From NCBI GenBank assembly GCA_003116875.1, contig BCKT01000011.1, forward strand, positions 248,001-312,000: a stretch of 64,000 nucleotides of DNA, written 5' to 3'. The translations under genes and the position numbers were made by a program. Positions 10,371-23,200 of this stretch are shown here, piece after piece. This stretch comes from Takashimella koratensis. Lineage: Eukaryota; Basidiomycota; Tremellomycetes; Trichosporonales; Tetragoniomycetaceae. Numbering within the stretch: position 1 is the stretch's first letter; each line of letters starts with the position of its first letter. The notes below the pieces were generated by a model that was given only the letters and a program-made list of their open reading frames with translations, had not been told where the DNA came from and made no database searches.

Positions 10371-12866
10371 ATGTCGTTCACCGCCTTGACATCCGTGGTC
10401 GTCCCGACCCTCCTTGCGCTCCTTCCGGCCGCGTTGGGGTTCTCATTCTCGATCGGCCAGCCCTCCCTCTCGCAATGTGGAATGGCTACGATCCAGTGGT
10501 CAGGCGGCGTCCCTCCATTCTACATGACTGTCATCGTACGTCCTGCTGCGCAATTCATCACTTCTTCTTTTTCCCCTTCCCACTCCATACACATCGCATC
10601 ATTGGAATAAGTGCTGACTTGGTATCCCCGGTAGCCCGCGTACGATTACCCCACTAACGTATCGATCCCAAACTCGGCTTGGTCAAGTAATTCTCAAACA
10701 GGAACGTGGTCATGGACCGTAGATTGTGAGTGGGGCATAGCATTAACGGTGCCGACTTTGTCTCGTGATGATGGTACGAGCGATCGTTGACACTACGCCT
10801 AGATCCGTCAAGTACAAATCTTGTCTTTGCCATGTCCGACGGAACTGGTTTCGCGGTGAGTCTTTACGTGACCAGTGTCCTTATTTCCATCTCAATCCAT
10901 TTCTCCATCTCCAGTCTCGCTCTCTCCGCCGTCACCCTAGTGCCCAATCTGACTTTGATCTAGACCGGGGGCGTATCGTCGATCTACAACGTCGCGAGCT
11001 CTTCCAACTCATCAGCATGTACTTTACGATCCACCAGCACTGATTTCCTGTAAGTGTGCAGCTCTCTTCTTTTTCTAGTGCAACGAACTCATCAGTTCCA
11101 GTTTCTACCTCAACGAGACTGCGGTGACGGTAAGTCAGGCACAGATCATGGAATTTCCTCTATCCCTATCATCCGTGCACTTCGATCTGAGAACAATCAC
11201 GCTGACGCGCATAACAACTTAGCAATGTGCACCTGTTGAAATCTACTGGGACGCGACGGCGAAGGAGCCCGTCAGTATTCTCGGTGTCATCCCCGGTGGC
11301 CAAGCATTTGAGCTGCAAAGCAGCTCCTCCACCGACGCTCTTGGTAAGTCAGGACTTTTCCTTCACACACTCTCTCTCTTGCTGTTGATCGGACCTGACG
11401 CCATGACTCAGTGTGGCAAGTGAACATTGCGTCCGGGACGCAGTTTGTCCTTTCGGCGTGGGACAAGGGCACCAGCGGACAGGGCGGGACAAGCCCGCTC
11501 TTGACTGTTGCTGGGTCGAGTAACGACCAATGCATCAACTCGGGGTCACCGAGCTCAACGCCGGCGGTCGCAACGTCGACAAGCTCGGGGTCGACGACGT
11601 CGACGAAGAAACCAGCGGGTGTTGTCACTGTTACTGCGATCCAAACATCCCCTTCATCAGGTTCTGGGTAAGTCTTGATCCGAGCATTTTCATTTGTTGT
11701 CTTCTTTCCCTCGTAGCTCATTGCGAGAGGGCTCGCTCGAGCACTGGCTAACACTACTCCACAGCTTGTCTACCGGGTCCATTGTCGGCGTCGTCGTCGG
11801 TGTCCTCCTCGTTGTTCTCGCGATTCAGGGCGCGCTGGTCTGGTTCTGCTGCCGCCGCAACATCGTCGCAATGCTCTCCAACCGCCGAGCCGAGCGAGAC
11901 CGACGCGCGCGTGCCCGCCGCTCCAAGGCTGGCGATGTCGACTTGTTGTCCAACTACGGCGGGTCCGACCGACCAAGCAACTATGGGCAGGGCGGGTCCC
12001 GGCTCACACTGGCAATCCCGGGGCAAGAAGGAGACGAAGGTAGCGAGGGTGAGAGGCTGAGGTCGATGCGGTCTCGTAGCTCGATCCGAGACGCACCAGA
12101 GGAGGAGAACTCGATCTCACCCTTCCTCGACCCAGATGGACTGCGGCCTGTATCCGGCCCTTCGTCGCCTATGCACGGGCCGTGGGATCGGTTACCCGAC
12201 GAGCTGGGTGGATGGGGCGGCGCACACCCACATGCTCCGCTCCCCGCGCACTCGCCGGCTCCCTTCGAGGGCGGCGACCTCTCTGCGTCTTCTCGCGGCG
12301 GCCACACCCTCCCTCCTGGCGCGACATATGCCCAGGGATCCGCTGGCTCTTCCCGCTTCCCTTACCCTCTCCCTTCGAATCCACACAAACGGGCCCTCCT
12401 CGCTCAGAACCCAGACGACGACGGTAGCCACGTCTCCCCCTTTGGTTCAGAATTCGAGCTGCGCAGCCCATCGGGTATCCGGCCCTTCGTTCCGGGTCCC
12501 TTGGCGGGCACCGAAACGTACACCGGCTCATCCGGGACGTTCATGTCGACCAACACGGGTGGAGCGGGTTCCACCATGTCGGGCTACGAACTGCTAGGCG
12601 GTGGCGAAAGAGGAGAGCGAGGGATTCCAGAGAGAGGGATTCCACCACATGCAGCGCCAAGAGGAGGGTTCAGGAGACATGAGGATGCAGGTCCGATGGT
12701 GGAGGATTTACCACCGGTGTATAACCCAGCGTGGACGAGGGTGGATGAAGGGTCGGATAGCGAAGGTGGAGAGGGAGGGAGGGTGAGGCAGGGCGTGTCG
12801 GAGAGGGAAGAGCGAAGGCCGGGAGTGGGTGAGAGGGAGAGTAGTGATCCTGAGGGAAGCTTGTAA
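10371..12866 (+). CDS. putative single-pass (type I) plasma-membrane protein, unrecognised family
   Basis: Eight exons: 10371-10535, 10635-10725, 10803-10855, 10964-11049, 11102-11129, 11223-11343, 11412-11667 and 11765-12866, giving 633 residues. A signal peptide (residues 1 to about 22, rich in Leu/Val/Ala) leads into about 245 residues rich in Ser, Thr, Gly and Asn, with scattered Cys and NxS/T sites. A Ser/Thr/Pro linker is followed by one transmembrane helix at about 270-293 (SIVGVVVGVLLVVLAIQGAL), then basic CCRRN and RRAERDRRARARR stretches. The remaining 330 or so residues form a low-complexity, acidic, Pro/Gly/Ser-rich cytoplasmic tail ending in a PPVY-containing segment. This architecture is common among unnamed basidiomycete surface proteins and resembles wall-sensor proteins in outline only; no catalytic motif is visible. 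The start is fixed by the signal peptide. Confidence 0.8.
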
Positions 12867-15639
12867 GGAAGATAATGACGCACGATGGGATACAGCAAAG
12901 CTTAGAACGCGAACGGACAGTGTCTGTGGCACCTGACGCAGAGGAAAGTGTAAGACGTAGTCCCGACGAGAAGAGAGAGGCAGAGGACGGACAGTGATTG
13001 TGATTCTGACCATGACTGTGATCGTGGCTGTGGATGCTAGTTGTTGACGATGGATGTGGACGTTGATTGTGGCTGTCAAAGACGACGATTCTGCATTCTG
13101 GACAATCTGTTTTCACGTATGATCTTTTCAATACAACGTAGCATCTGGATTTTATTCGGTATAAAGTAGTGTATCATGTTATCTTTGCACATGTTCTTTC
13201 CGAGCAGACAGCTTCAGAGGACTTGGACGTGCCTGCTGTTTATGGTCGCCGAGGGTTTTATTTTCTTGCCTCTATCGGCTCGCGGTGACTCTAAGGTCTT
13301 GTGATGTTGGAGGTCGGGAAAAGACGCCCAAGTTTGTCCGAACTTTCGATCATCCTATGAAATGCCTTCGATCCTCTCCCACATCGGCAACCTCGGTAAA
13401 CTCTGGTACCATACTGCGCCATCTTGATCACCGCGCCTGAAATCAAAAGCGTCGTATATTCTCGGGACCACTACTCTATCCCCTTCCACTCCTTCAGGCG
13501 ACTCGTTCTTGTCGACGGTTCAGACAAGACGACTCGCTCTCGACTAGCATTTAACATGATAGCTTTTCCTGCCCCTCATTTGAATGTCACGACTATCGAT
13601 CCCTCTCCATGGTGCCCTGACCATGAACCCGTCAGATGGTTCTCTCAGAGTCAAGGTATTCAATCAGCGAGGCGCTCATAAGCGTATCTTCCCGCCACGT
13701 TCACTCCCCGATCCATACCCTTCTTGCACCTCAGATTACAACAAGTCAATTGAAGCATTTTTGGTCAGCGTCCATAGGTGATTGAATGCTTTCGTTCCCT
13801 GTTGAATTCTCTGCAAGCAGTGATTCCATTACTCTCATTATCAGACAGTTCAAAAGCAAGAGGGACAGCTGCCAAACTTTCGTGAGCGGAGTCTATGACG
13901 TCACTGAAGCCTACACTCACCAACTCATTCTAGGCTTCCCAAAATCGGTCTGGCGTCGTCATTCAACACGTATGATCAGCCAGACACCTTGTCATTCATT
14001 CAGCTTGCACCGATTTCGAAGCGACGTTTGTAGGTTCAATGTCTTGGCTGTGTGCCTCTTTGACCAACGGTCATCACTCCGCGGCACATGTCTATGGAAC
14101 AGCCAAGACAATGAGGGACGTCATGCACGTCCCGGACGTCTTGGTCAGACGACACACCAACCATAAGCCCAAGTCTAAAGTACGTGTCTCCGATTGTTCT
14201 CTTGGTTGGGGCAAGTAAAGGGGAAAATTCGATCTGGAGAGGCTACCTGATAAGGGAATGAGCAAGGAGGTGACATTTCCAAGGTCAGAGTAACACTGCG
14301 TCAAGGACAAATCCGGTGTTCCGATGATATTAGAAGAAGTTTTACCACTGATGAGTCAGTGCCGTTGTGGCACTCGTGACTGGCTGATCATAGCTGACAA
14401 TAGTCCGACAATCCAGGCGACACAGTAGTGCATATACAGTACAGTATAGAGTTGTGAACAGGTTTGATCGCTCCGGTCTTGTGGGGCTGGCTGTACATGT
14501 TTTTCAGTGAATGTAAAATCCGCTTTTTACAAATAGTGTGGTCATCTGCTGAAAAGGGAAGGGGAGCAACACTTCCATCCCTACGCTCTTTCACCCAGAC
14601 CTACCTTCATGTCTCTCCTTTACCATTCCCTCGGGCCTTCTACACGACCCGTGAAGCGTAAGATGAGGCTACACACAGTACATTGCCACCCGCTTAGATA
14701 TGTGTTGCTTCCACCTCTTCCCCCAATTATCATACCCGCCCAAACCAACGCCTCACTCTTCGATACGACTCACGACTCCGTCATGGAGCCCTCTGAGATG
14801 AACCAACCGGCTTCCGAGACATCGACGTTAGCAATTACCAAATGAAAGAGAGTCGGGGACATAAAGACGTTTTTCCACCCCGACATGGTGATGACGGCGC
14901 GCTTGGATTCGAATGTCTCCAACGAATCTATGAGGGTTAGATTGTATAGTCATTGACCGAACAACTTCGGTGAGTCAAACGCCTAAGCCCAAAACTCATC
15001 TTTCGTGCAGCACTTCCGACAATCACCTTGCGGCTTGCTTCGTATCGGGTTACGAAGCCCACGGGCTTCAATTTCAACAGATCGAATGGAACGTGAACTT
15101 TGCATTGGAGAGGCAATCTCTTGGTTGTGTGCGTCCGTGTACAATGGCGATGTGGTCCTCGCTTGCCGCGGTTGCCGCCGAGTCAGACTCGATCAAGGTC
15201 GTCCGAGAGGGGAGCGTCTTGCTTGCTAATGTATCCCATCAGGTCATCTTGGTGGGAGCGAGCAACTGGGATTCCTGGTCAAATTGGGTGGTCTCTTGGA
15301 CAAAGTGTTGAGTTATCGAGCCGAGGTCACGCTGAAGGAGGAGAGTGCGGAAGAACTGCCGAGCACGGTGTCGGTGACTTGATAGTGGATGATATGGACC
15401 CCCTGGCCATGCATGTGAAGACTTGTGTGTACTCCTCGAAGGCGATGTGATGGCGGAGGCACGGGGGGGGACGGTGGGGGACGGTGCCACTGTGCCTCGC
15501 CACGTTTGCTGTGCAAACCTTGAGAGTATTGGCCGTCTGCCGGAGCGGTGCGTCTCTTGCATCGCCGAGCGGCAAATATATATGACCCTCCTCGGGTTCC
15601 CCCCCGCTCTTCTCGTCTCTCCACACCCCACCCCGCTCA
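12867..15639. other. long sparse region, possible relics
   Basis: About 2.8 kb without a supported gene. Two places about 1.1 kb apart (around 14040 and around 15115) carry similar short sequence, cttggcTGTGTGCcTC and cttggtTGTGTGCgTC, each readable as SWLCAS. The segment around 14085-14150 reads as YGTAKTMRDVMHVPDVL. These may be decayed fragments of a repeated gene or transposon. The end of the region is the promoter of the next gene. Confidence 0.4.
15577..15583 (+). promoter_or_regulatory. TATA-like box
   Basis: TATATAT lies 57 bases upstream of the start codon at 15640 and is followed by a pyrimidine-rich stretch (C runs and CTCT) typical of fungal start-site regions. Confidence 0.55.
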
Positions 15640-17417
15640 ATGGTCTTCAACCTCAAACCATCCTCGGCGCCGCCGTCGCCCCCCGCACCTGCGTTCGGGC
15701 TGGACGACGTTCCGCCCGCCTACAACTCTCTCGCCCCGTCCACTTCGGCAGGTCCGTCGTCCTCCACCTCGACCACGTCCAACACCGTCGTCCCCGGTCC
15801 CAGTGGACACGGAGGGGCAGTCGACCAGCCGCTTCCCAGCCGATTCGCTCACCTCTTCGTCCCTCCGCCAGGCGCGGAGCCGCAGCTAGGCAGAGTCAGC
15901 TCAACGGCGCGGGCTGTACTCAAGAGGATCGCGACGTTCAAGTCGAAAGAGAACTACGGGACGATGCCGGGTACGACGTCGTGGGACCCTCAGCTCAACG
16001 ATCGTGAGTGACACAAAACTGAGTGGTCAAGACATCGCAGCCTTGTTCAGAATGCCCGTGATCTTCTGCACTGTCTTTGAGCGAGGCTGAAGCTGATTGC
16101 CATAGCCAACGCGCTGTACGACTGGATCCGAGCTCAAGCAACTCTTCCACCCAAGATCACCCTGCACTGCAAAGGTACTCACCCCGTCATCGCCGAGCAC
16201 ACGCACACTACCACGATCAACGGTGTAGTCAAGCACGTTCATCGCGGGCAGACATACCACGTCACCGATTTCGACTTCTTCATTGACCTCAGCCCGACCT
16301 GCAACCACGCGATCACCATGGCGAATGTCTTTGTGCGGACTGTGCAACCGTGGGAGCCCGCAAGGCGGCGCACGTGGGCCAACTGCTATGGCAGCTTGTT
16401 CGCTCCTGCGCACACGGAGATGGGGATAGGCGAGCGGGGGGTTACTACCGCGGGGAGGCTGGTGACTTCTACCGAGAACAAAAGGTGGAACGACTGGCAC
16501 ACCCGTTGCTCGGGGAAGGGCGTACCGGGCTGGTCGAGGGTGGACGAGTCTGGTGTGCCCGCTCCGATCCCGACCGACCTCGAGGCGGGTGACGAAGAGC
16601 GGCTTCTCGGGAACACGGGCGAGTGGGATCAGGCGGCATTGAAGGAGTGGTGTCAGGCTTATTGCGCGGACACCGGCTTGCTCAAGTCTTTCTGGGTCCG
16701 ACGCGGGATGTGGGGATGGGATATCGAGGGCGTCAAAGCTGCGGTCAAAGCTGCGATCGAGTCGACTGGGTACCCAGGCAAGGATATCACGGTTTCTTAC
16801 GCGTTTGACGAGGCGTACATCAAGGTCGTACCGAACAACTGGCTCTCGAGAGCTATCCACACGGTGAGTAGGGGTTGAAGAAGGTAGAAGAGACTGGGAG
16901 AATGAGGCTAATAAGAGTAGCCTTGGATCTTTGCGCTGCTTTGTATCTCGTTCATCTACCCGCTCATCTGGATTTGGAGTCACCTCCACTTTGCCGCTGG
17001 CGCTCCGTACGATGTGACCAGGATTTCTCGTGAGTAGGATTTATTCAAAAACCAACGACACCTTTGCCCCCATCTACCGCTCGCAACTCGCTTCGTTGTC
17101 CAGTCCTCGCCTCTAGCTTACCCTCGTCAGACGCATTCAAGTTCTACCCCGCCTTGCCTGACACTTCCCCTATCGAGACCCTCGAATCCGCTCAGTCTCG
17201 CCTTCCAGGCCTGTTCAAGCTTCACCCTGAGATCCCGAAAGAGCCGTTCCTCCAGCGCGGGCCGAAAGGGATCCACTACCTCCTCGGGAAGAGAGAGGGC
17301 GAGTGGTTTCGCGAGTGGGAGGAGAGGATCCGTATGGCCGTCAGGATGAGGTTCAGCGGTGAGCTCGAGGCCACGGTCGTTTCGCACACCCCGAGACCGG
17401 ATCTCGATGGGTACTAG
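15640..17417 (+). CDS. unrecognised protein with one internal membrane segment
   Basis: Four exons: 15640-16003, 16106-16863, 16921-17029 and 17131-17417, giving 505 residues. The N-terminus is Pro/Ser-rich and contains DDVPPAYNSL, a PPxY-like element. The middle is a mixed alpha/beta region with aromatic patches such as GQTYHVTDFDFFIDLSPT, then a Cys-containing, Trp-rich stretch (WCQAYCADTG, FWVRRGMWGW). A hydrophobic helix at about 375-398 (PWIFALLCISFIYPLIWIW) is followed by a C-terminal domain of about 95 residues. I do not recognise the family and see no catalytic motif. Continuous frame across four consistent introns and a TATA box upstream support it as a real gene. It is followed in the same direction by another unrecognised gene. 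Confidence 0.8.
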
Positions 17418-17825
17418 GCCCGCGCCTGCACAAGGGCCGGGTGGGGTCGGTGGTGATAATATCTTCTGTGTAGATAATCTTCTGGGATAGTGTGCAAACT
17501 AAGGATAGGAGTGTGTTGTTGTTTAGCTTGCTGTGTATTTGATGCTTGCAGTGTATTCACGACTCGTTGTGATGATATTGTTGGTAGATGCAAGTTGGTG
17601 ACTGTGGTCGTTACGGTGGTTGCCATGTAAATGGTGCATACCAGGCACGGAATGAATCCAACCATCCACGGCAACAAACAACTCACTCTTCACTCTTCTC
17701 TTCTTCACTCTTCACCATCCACCTCTACCCATCCCCGTCTTCGGTCCCCGACCTCTCCGTGAACCGCTCACAAGCGTGCCCCAAACGTACTCAGGACCCA
17801 GCACGATTCTCTGATACTCGCGGGG
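17418..17825. other. intergenic region
   Basis: AT-richer 3' flank (17450-17650), then a CT-rich stretch (17680-17760) that probably belongs to the next promoter. No gene seen. Confidence 0.5.
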
Positions 17826-19718
17826 ATGGAATTCCCATCCATATCTAGTAAATCCAGCATGAAGCGAAAAGTACGTGATTCCATCTTCTAGTCCCCTATC
17901 TGCACTTGTCGACCCATCCGCTGACTTGTCCTACAGCAATCCAACGTACGTCCTCCTCGTCCATGTCTTGAGAACCTCTTGCCTCCCTCCCTTTCTCACT
18001 CTCAGCCTTAATCTGACGATACTGATGTTACGTTCTTAGTCGATCCTCGCGGCTCTGGGGAAACAATCTCAATCTCGTCAATCGGCCATTGCGATCCCCT
18101 TCAACCCCAACCCTCCACCTTCATCCTACTCCTATTCCCCATCCACCGCGACGACCTCCAACTTTCCCTCGTCGGCAGCGGGTACCGACGACAGTTACTC
18201 TGTTGACAGCCCGTACGCCGAGTCGAGTCGGAACGGGCACGGCGGGGTCGGCGGGCGGAGCGTGAGCGGGGCGAGCAGCGGGAGCACGTATGCCGCTAGT
18301 ATAGTCAAAGGCAGTGAGAGGTCGGGAACTTTGGTGGTTAGGAGACCAGAGGATGTGTTTAAACTCGTCAAGGATAGACTGTTTTGCTGGTCGTACCTCA
18401 TGCAGTGGTACCAGGGGTGAGTTGGGTCGATCCGGGACGAGGAAGGGACAGGAAGAAGAACCGACCGGGAAGAGGAGAAGGGAACACGGGGGGAGAGACG
18501 GTGGGTTTTTATGCTGATTTGTTTTCCTACAGCGACGCGCCATGGTTGAACAGCGTCAAAGTCCCCCGATCAGCGGTCGAGTCTCACCTCGGTATGAAAT
18601 CCCTTGATTCCCGCGCTCGTCATTTCTTCCTACTCGGTACTTCTTTGGCGGCACTTTTCGATATCCCCTCAGTCGACCAGTACCTACGTGCGGTGATCAG
18701 GCTGCTCGACGAATGGGAGTCGGAGCAAGAAGGAGGAGCGAGGAACGTGGTGAGTAAAGCTCTGGGGAGGAGTTGTGCGATGAAAGGAAGTGAGGAGAAG
18801 AGGAGGAGAAGTGAAGAAGAGATGGATGGTGGATGGAGGAAAGCTTGGGTGCGTGGTGCTGAGTCTTACAGAAAAACCTGTTTAGAGGACAACGATCGAA
18901 ACGGCCCTCTGGGTCAGGCGAGTACACTGACACTGGCGAATCCTTACTTGTTCACGTCGCTCTCGTACGTTCTCCCTCATCCCTAAACCTTCCTCTCTTT
19001 CTCCCTTTCCCTTTCTCTCTTTCTCGCCTTTACCGAGCTCATACCTCTTTTCAGCCCTTCCAACCTGATTTCTTCCAAGTACACGCCTCGACCTGTTCCA
19101 TCATTCGAGACGTGTACAAAAAACTCCTCGGGATGGTTCTCCCTACCCGAACCTCTCGACCTGGTCTTCCACGTACCGTTTCTTCCTCTGACGTACACGC
19201 TTCCTCTTCCCTTTTCCACCCGGCGACACTCATCTCCTCTGCGTCATTAGAAACCGCGTTCGCAGACCCAAGGTCTCCGAGTAGTTTGTCGACTCACTCG
19301 CATGATGATTATACGGGGACCGCCGGGGTAGGAGGTGCAGGAGGAGCAGGAGCAAGTGCACAGGTAGTTGTAGGGCAGTATGATGCGTTTCAGGCGTTGG
19401 TGTTGGGAGAGTTACCAGCGGATAGAACACTGGTAGGAGAAGGTCAAAAGATGTCGCCCCAGGTCGTCGACTTGTTGTCAAAACTGGACTCCAAATTGAA
19501 GGTGAGCCAGTTGATACATTCTCTATCATTCACTTGGAAGGGACTACACTAACATGCCACCTTGGGGGTAGAAACACTTCTCCGTCTTGCTTCGTGAAGG
19601 AGACGCGGTGGCGCGTAAAGTCCTCGACGATGAAGTCTTGGCTCTCACAGCTTCGATGATTACGGGCCCGCCGATTCGGTTTGGAGAAGCGAGTCAGAGG
19701 GACTTTGGGACTGTTTGA
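17826..19718 (+). CDS. unrecognised conserved-looking protein with a 9-base microexon
   Basis: Seven exons: 17826-17870, 17937-17945, 18040-18416, 18533-18749, 18872-18964, 19055-19501 and 19572-19718, giving 444 residues. Exon 2 encodes only Gln-Ser-Asn. The start at 17826 (MEFPSISSKS) is the first in-frame Met; a second lies at 17859. A Ser/Tyr/Pro-rich N-terminus leads to a helical block: RRPEDVFKLVKDRLFCWSYL, WLNSVKVPRS, HFFLLGTSLAALFDIP and QYLRAVIRLLDEWE. A Gly/Ser-rich insert comes next, and the C-terminus is helical (QVVDLLSKLDSKLKKHF). No signal peptide, membrane helix or catalytic motif is visible. The helical block looks conserved and could be a protein-protein interaction domain, but I cannot name it. 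It converges on the malic enzyme gene. Confidence 0.78.
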
Positions 19719-20223
19719 GTCGAGATCGAAGGGCGTGATGAGAAGGGTAGAAGGGGTGGGCGGTAGGTCGTTTTGATGATCTTTGCGATGCGCGTGGAAA
19801 GGGTACGAGCGATCGTGTGTTTGAGTGTCGTTCATTTATCTGTTCCCCGGGGGTGGTTTGTTTCTTATCTTGGTTCTTGTCATGCACCATCTTGATGTAT
19901 ACTTCCCCGACTCTTCTCGTTCACCAACAGGTCTATCTACTTTCATTGTTTGGTTTTGCATTTGAAGAGGGTATGAAGAAGAGATCAGGGGCCGTCTGGG
20001 CGCCGAGTGGGGCAGGGAGACGGTGGGTACCAAGAAGAAAAAAGAAGACGAATAGAGGAGGAAAGATTGAGATGAGGAAGGAGAGGATTGGAGGGAACAG
20101 GAAAGCAGGAGTGAGAGGTAATAATGCGAGATGGTAGGTAGGTATTATGTGTTGACAAGTCAATACTTCATGTCCCTTATTATCGTCAAAAAGATCTAGT
20201 CGACGAGTTCCTGTTCCATATTG
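19719..20223. other. convergent intergenic region
   Basis: Shared 3' flank of two convergent genes. It has purine-rich sequence at 19980-20110 and no supported gene. Confidence 0.5.
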
Positions 20224-23200
20224 TCAGTCATCCATCTTGATCCTCCTATCACTCCACGCCAACCAAGTCCGAATCACTTCGCCCACTCTATCACTCACCA
20301 GAGGTCTGTAAACCGGGTCGTACATCCTCGACTTGATATAGTCCTCAAGACTCTGATCCACCTGACCTCTTACGACCTTCTGAGTGACTTCATCTTTCGA
20401 GTTACCCTCCTGGACCGCCTGCCTGACGACGGCAGCTGCGACTTCAACGGAGACGGCGCGGATCTCGGACAGGTCAGGGAGAAGGGAGGCTTCGGGGTCT
20501 TTCAAGGCCGGAGAGAGGGAGGAGAGAGCGTGGACACCGGCCATCAACATGGATCGTGAGATGGTATTGGATCGCGCGAGGATAGCACCCAGACCGAGAG
20601 CAGGGTAAATCAACGCGTTGTTGGTTTGCGCGACCGTGTCTGCCCTAGATCAGCAAATAGAACGTTGTAACAAGGGAATCAGATGCGGAGATGTGAATGG
20701 GGTGCCGAGAAGGTTGGAATAAAGAGTAGGCGAGAGATAAAGCCAGTAGACGTACACTTCTTGCCGGTCGGAAGCTCGACAGGAGGGAAGGGAGAACCAG
20801 TAGCGACAAGGGCACGGCCCTCGGTCCACGCCATTGCGTCAACGGGGTCGACCTCGCACAGTGCGGTAGGGTTGGACATGGGCATCTACACGGTATCAGC
20901 GTGGGTTTCGGCGAACTAGGCATAACAGAAGATAGAAGACAAGTTGAGTTTGGTAGCACTTACAATGATGGGACGCTCGACGTGCTTGGCCTAGAACAAG
21001 AGGTTAGTGCGGTTGAAGATTGGACGTGGTCAAATACGACTCACCATCTCGCGAACAATCTCCTCGTCGAACGCGCGGGAGACGGTCGAGGTTCCGATCA
21101 AGATGGTGGGCTTGACATGGCGGACGACTGTGGAGAAACGTCCGAGCAGGCGAGGAAAAGAACTCGTGTTAGCATCTGCTCATATGTCCACGTTGTAAGA
21201 GCAGAGAAACGACACCCGCGCCTCACTCACCATCGAGGAGCCTAGCGACCTCCGCCTCGGGGCTATGAATTGACCAATCCTGAATCTCCTCATCGGGTCG
21301 AGCATACGCCAACTGAGCATGTCGCAACGACCCTCCCATACTCTCTAGCAAGAGACCATTTCGGTCAACACACCAGAACTTGCGGTTGGCTTCTTCCCTG
21401 CTCAATCCCTCAAGAACTTCAAGACCGTCACGAATTTGGTCGGCGATACCCATCCCGGCGGAACCGGCACCGTAGATAACGACGCGCTGGTCGGCAAGGC
21501 GCTGGCCCGAGACCTTGAGCGCACTGGGTGTGGGTCAGCAAGGAACGTGGAGAGGGGTGTAGAGGAATTAATGGATGAAATGAAAAGAGATGAGGGAAGG
21601 AAGAGGAGAAGAGGAGGTAGGACTGACGCGAGGAGAGCGGCAAGAGCAACAGCACCAGTACCCTGGATATCGTCGTTGAAGACGGGCGAGTTGGCACCGT
21701 ACTTCTCCATCAAACGGTGGGCGTTGGCCATCCCAAAGTCTTCAAACTAGTCGTGAGGTTAGCAAGACCCTTCGTTCAAAGTCACCAAAGGCTCACGTGG
21801 ATGATGGCGTTGGGCTATAGGCTGTCAGCAAACAATACCGATTGAAATTGGACCTACGAAAAGCTCGCGGCAGTTCTTCATAAAATTGTCGACAAAAGTG
21901 CTGTGATAGGGTTAGCAAGAGGACTGGAATGAAATACGGGTGACTTGTGGTGTGATGTGGAGACGAGGCTCACTCGTAGTTCTTGCCCCTGATACGAGTT
22001 CTAGACAGTTGTCAGCACAAGTCATGAATAAGATGGCGTTGACACCCAGACTCACCGCTTCCAGCCCATGTATAAGGGGTCAGAGAAGAGCGCGTGGTTG
22101 TCGGTTCCAACATCAAGGACGACACTCAGAATCCTGGATGGGTCGACACCGGCACCGAGGACATACAGGGCCTACAAACCCCCGTCAACAGCTTTTCCTT
22201 TCCACGCCCAGCCTTTCTCTGCCTGTCATCCGGACTTACCGACTTGGCCGTGGAGATGGTAACACCACCAACACCCTGGTCTCCGATCCCCAGAATAGCC
22301 TCGGAATCAGTAACGACAATCAAATCGATAGCCTCTGGACTGTCCTTGGCGTCGTATCCAAGGTCAGCGGTCCTGTTCACGTCCTCGAGATGCGCCTTGA
22401 GCTGGGCGCGCATCCCGTCTTGGTTAGGGAAGGAGATGAAGGTTCCGACTGGGCGACGGAAGAGGTTGGAGTAGTTGGCGACGGCTTCGGCGGCACCGGG
22501 GGTATACAGGATAGGGATCTGGAGGTGTCAGCGGGTGAAGGGAGGATTAGGCGGAAGATACATCTAGCAGAGCGAAGAGCAAAGGGAGGAAGGAAGGGAG
22601 GGAGGGGTGAGATCTGAATAAGAAAGAACGTACGAGCTCTTTGAGGTGGTCTTGCATAAGACGGTAGAAGAGGACCAGGTTCTGGTCTCGAAGACTGTGG
22701 AGGAAGGCGCTCCTGCATGGGGTCAGCTTCTTCATTCGCTCCTCCCAGCTGACGTACTTGAGAATGACCGAGGGTTGCTATAGGAATGACTGTTAGCTAC
22801 CCATTCAACTGCTTGCAACTGCTTGTCCTCCCCCAAGCCCACAATACTCCGTCTCCAGCGCAAGCCCTACCACCGCTTCTCCTGCTTCTCTCTTCTCTCT
22901 CTCTTTCCCCTCTCCGGCTACCTCTCTCCTCTCTCACCGATATCCCCAACCCCTGCATGAACGCACCTTGAGCAACTGGTTGTACGCTCTAAGGGCCTGC
23001 TTCTCCAGCGAGTGCACATCGTACGGCAAGAACCCCTCGAGACCGAACACCTGGCGCTCTTCACGCGTGAATCCGGCGCCCTTGTTGAGTCGGGGCGTGT
23101 TGAGAAGCGCCGATCCTGTGATGAAGTAGGGGAAGGGGGAGGGGTGGACATGGCGTCAGTTTATTGAGATGAGATGGGGACCATCGCCGATAGATCGAGT

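Noticed and set aside
13786..14166. 126-codon open frame as a gene
   Set aside because: No domain, no upstream promoter signs, and flanking sequence full of stops; at best a relic.
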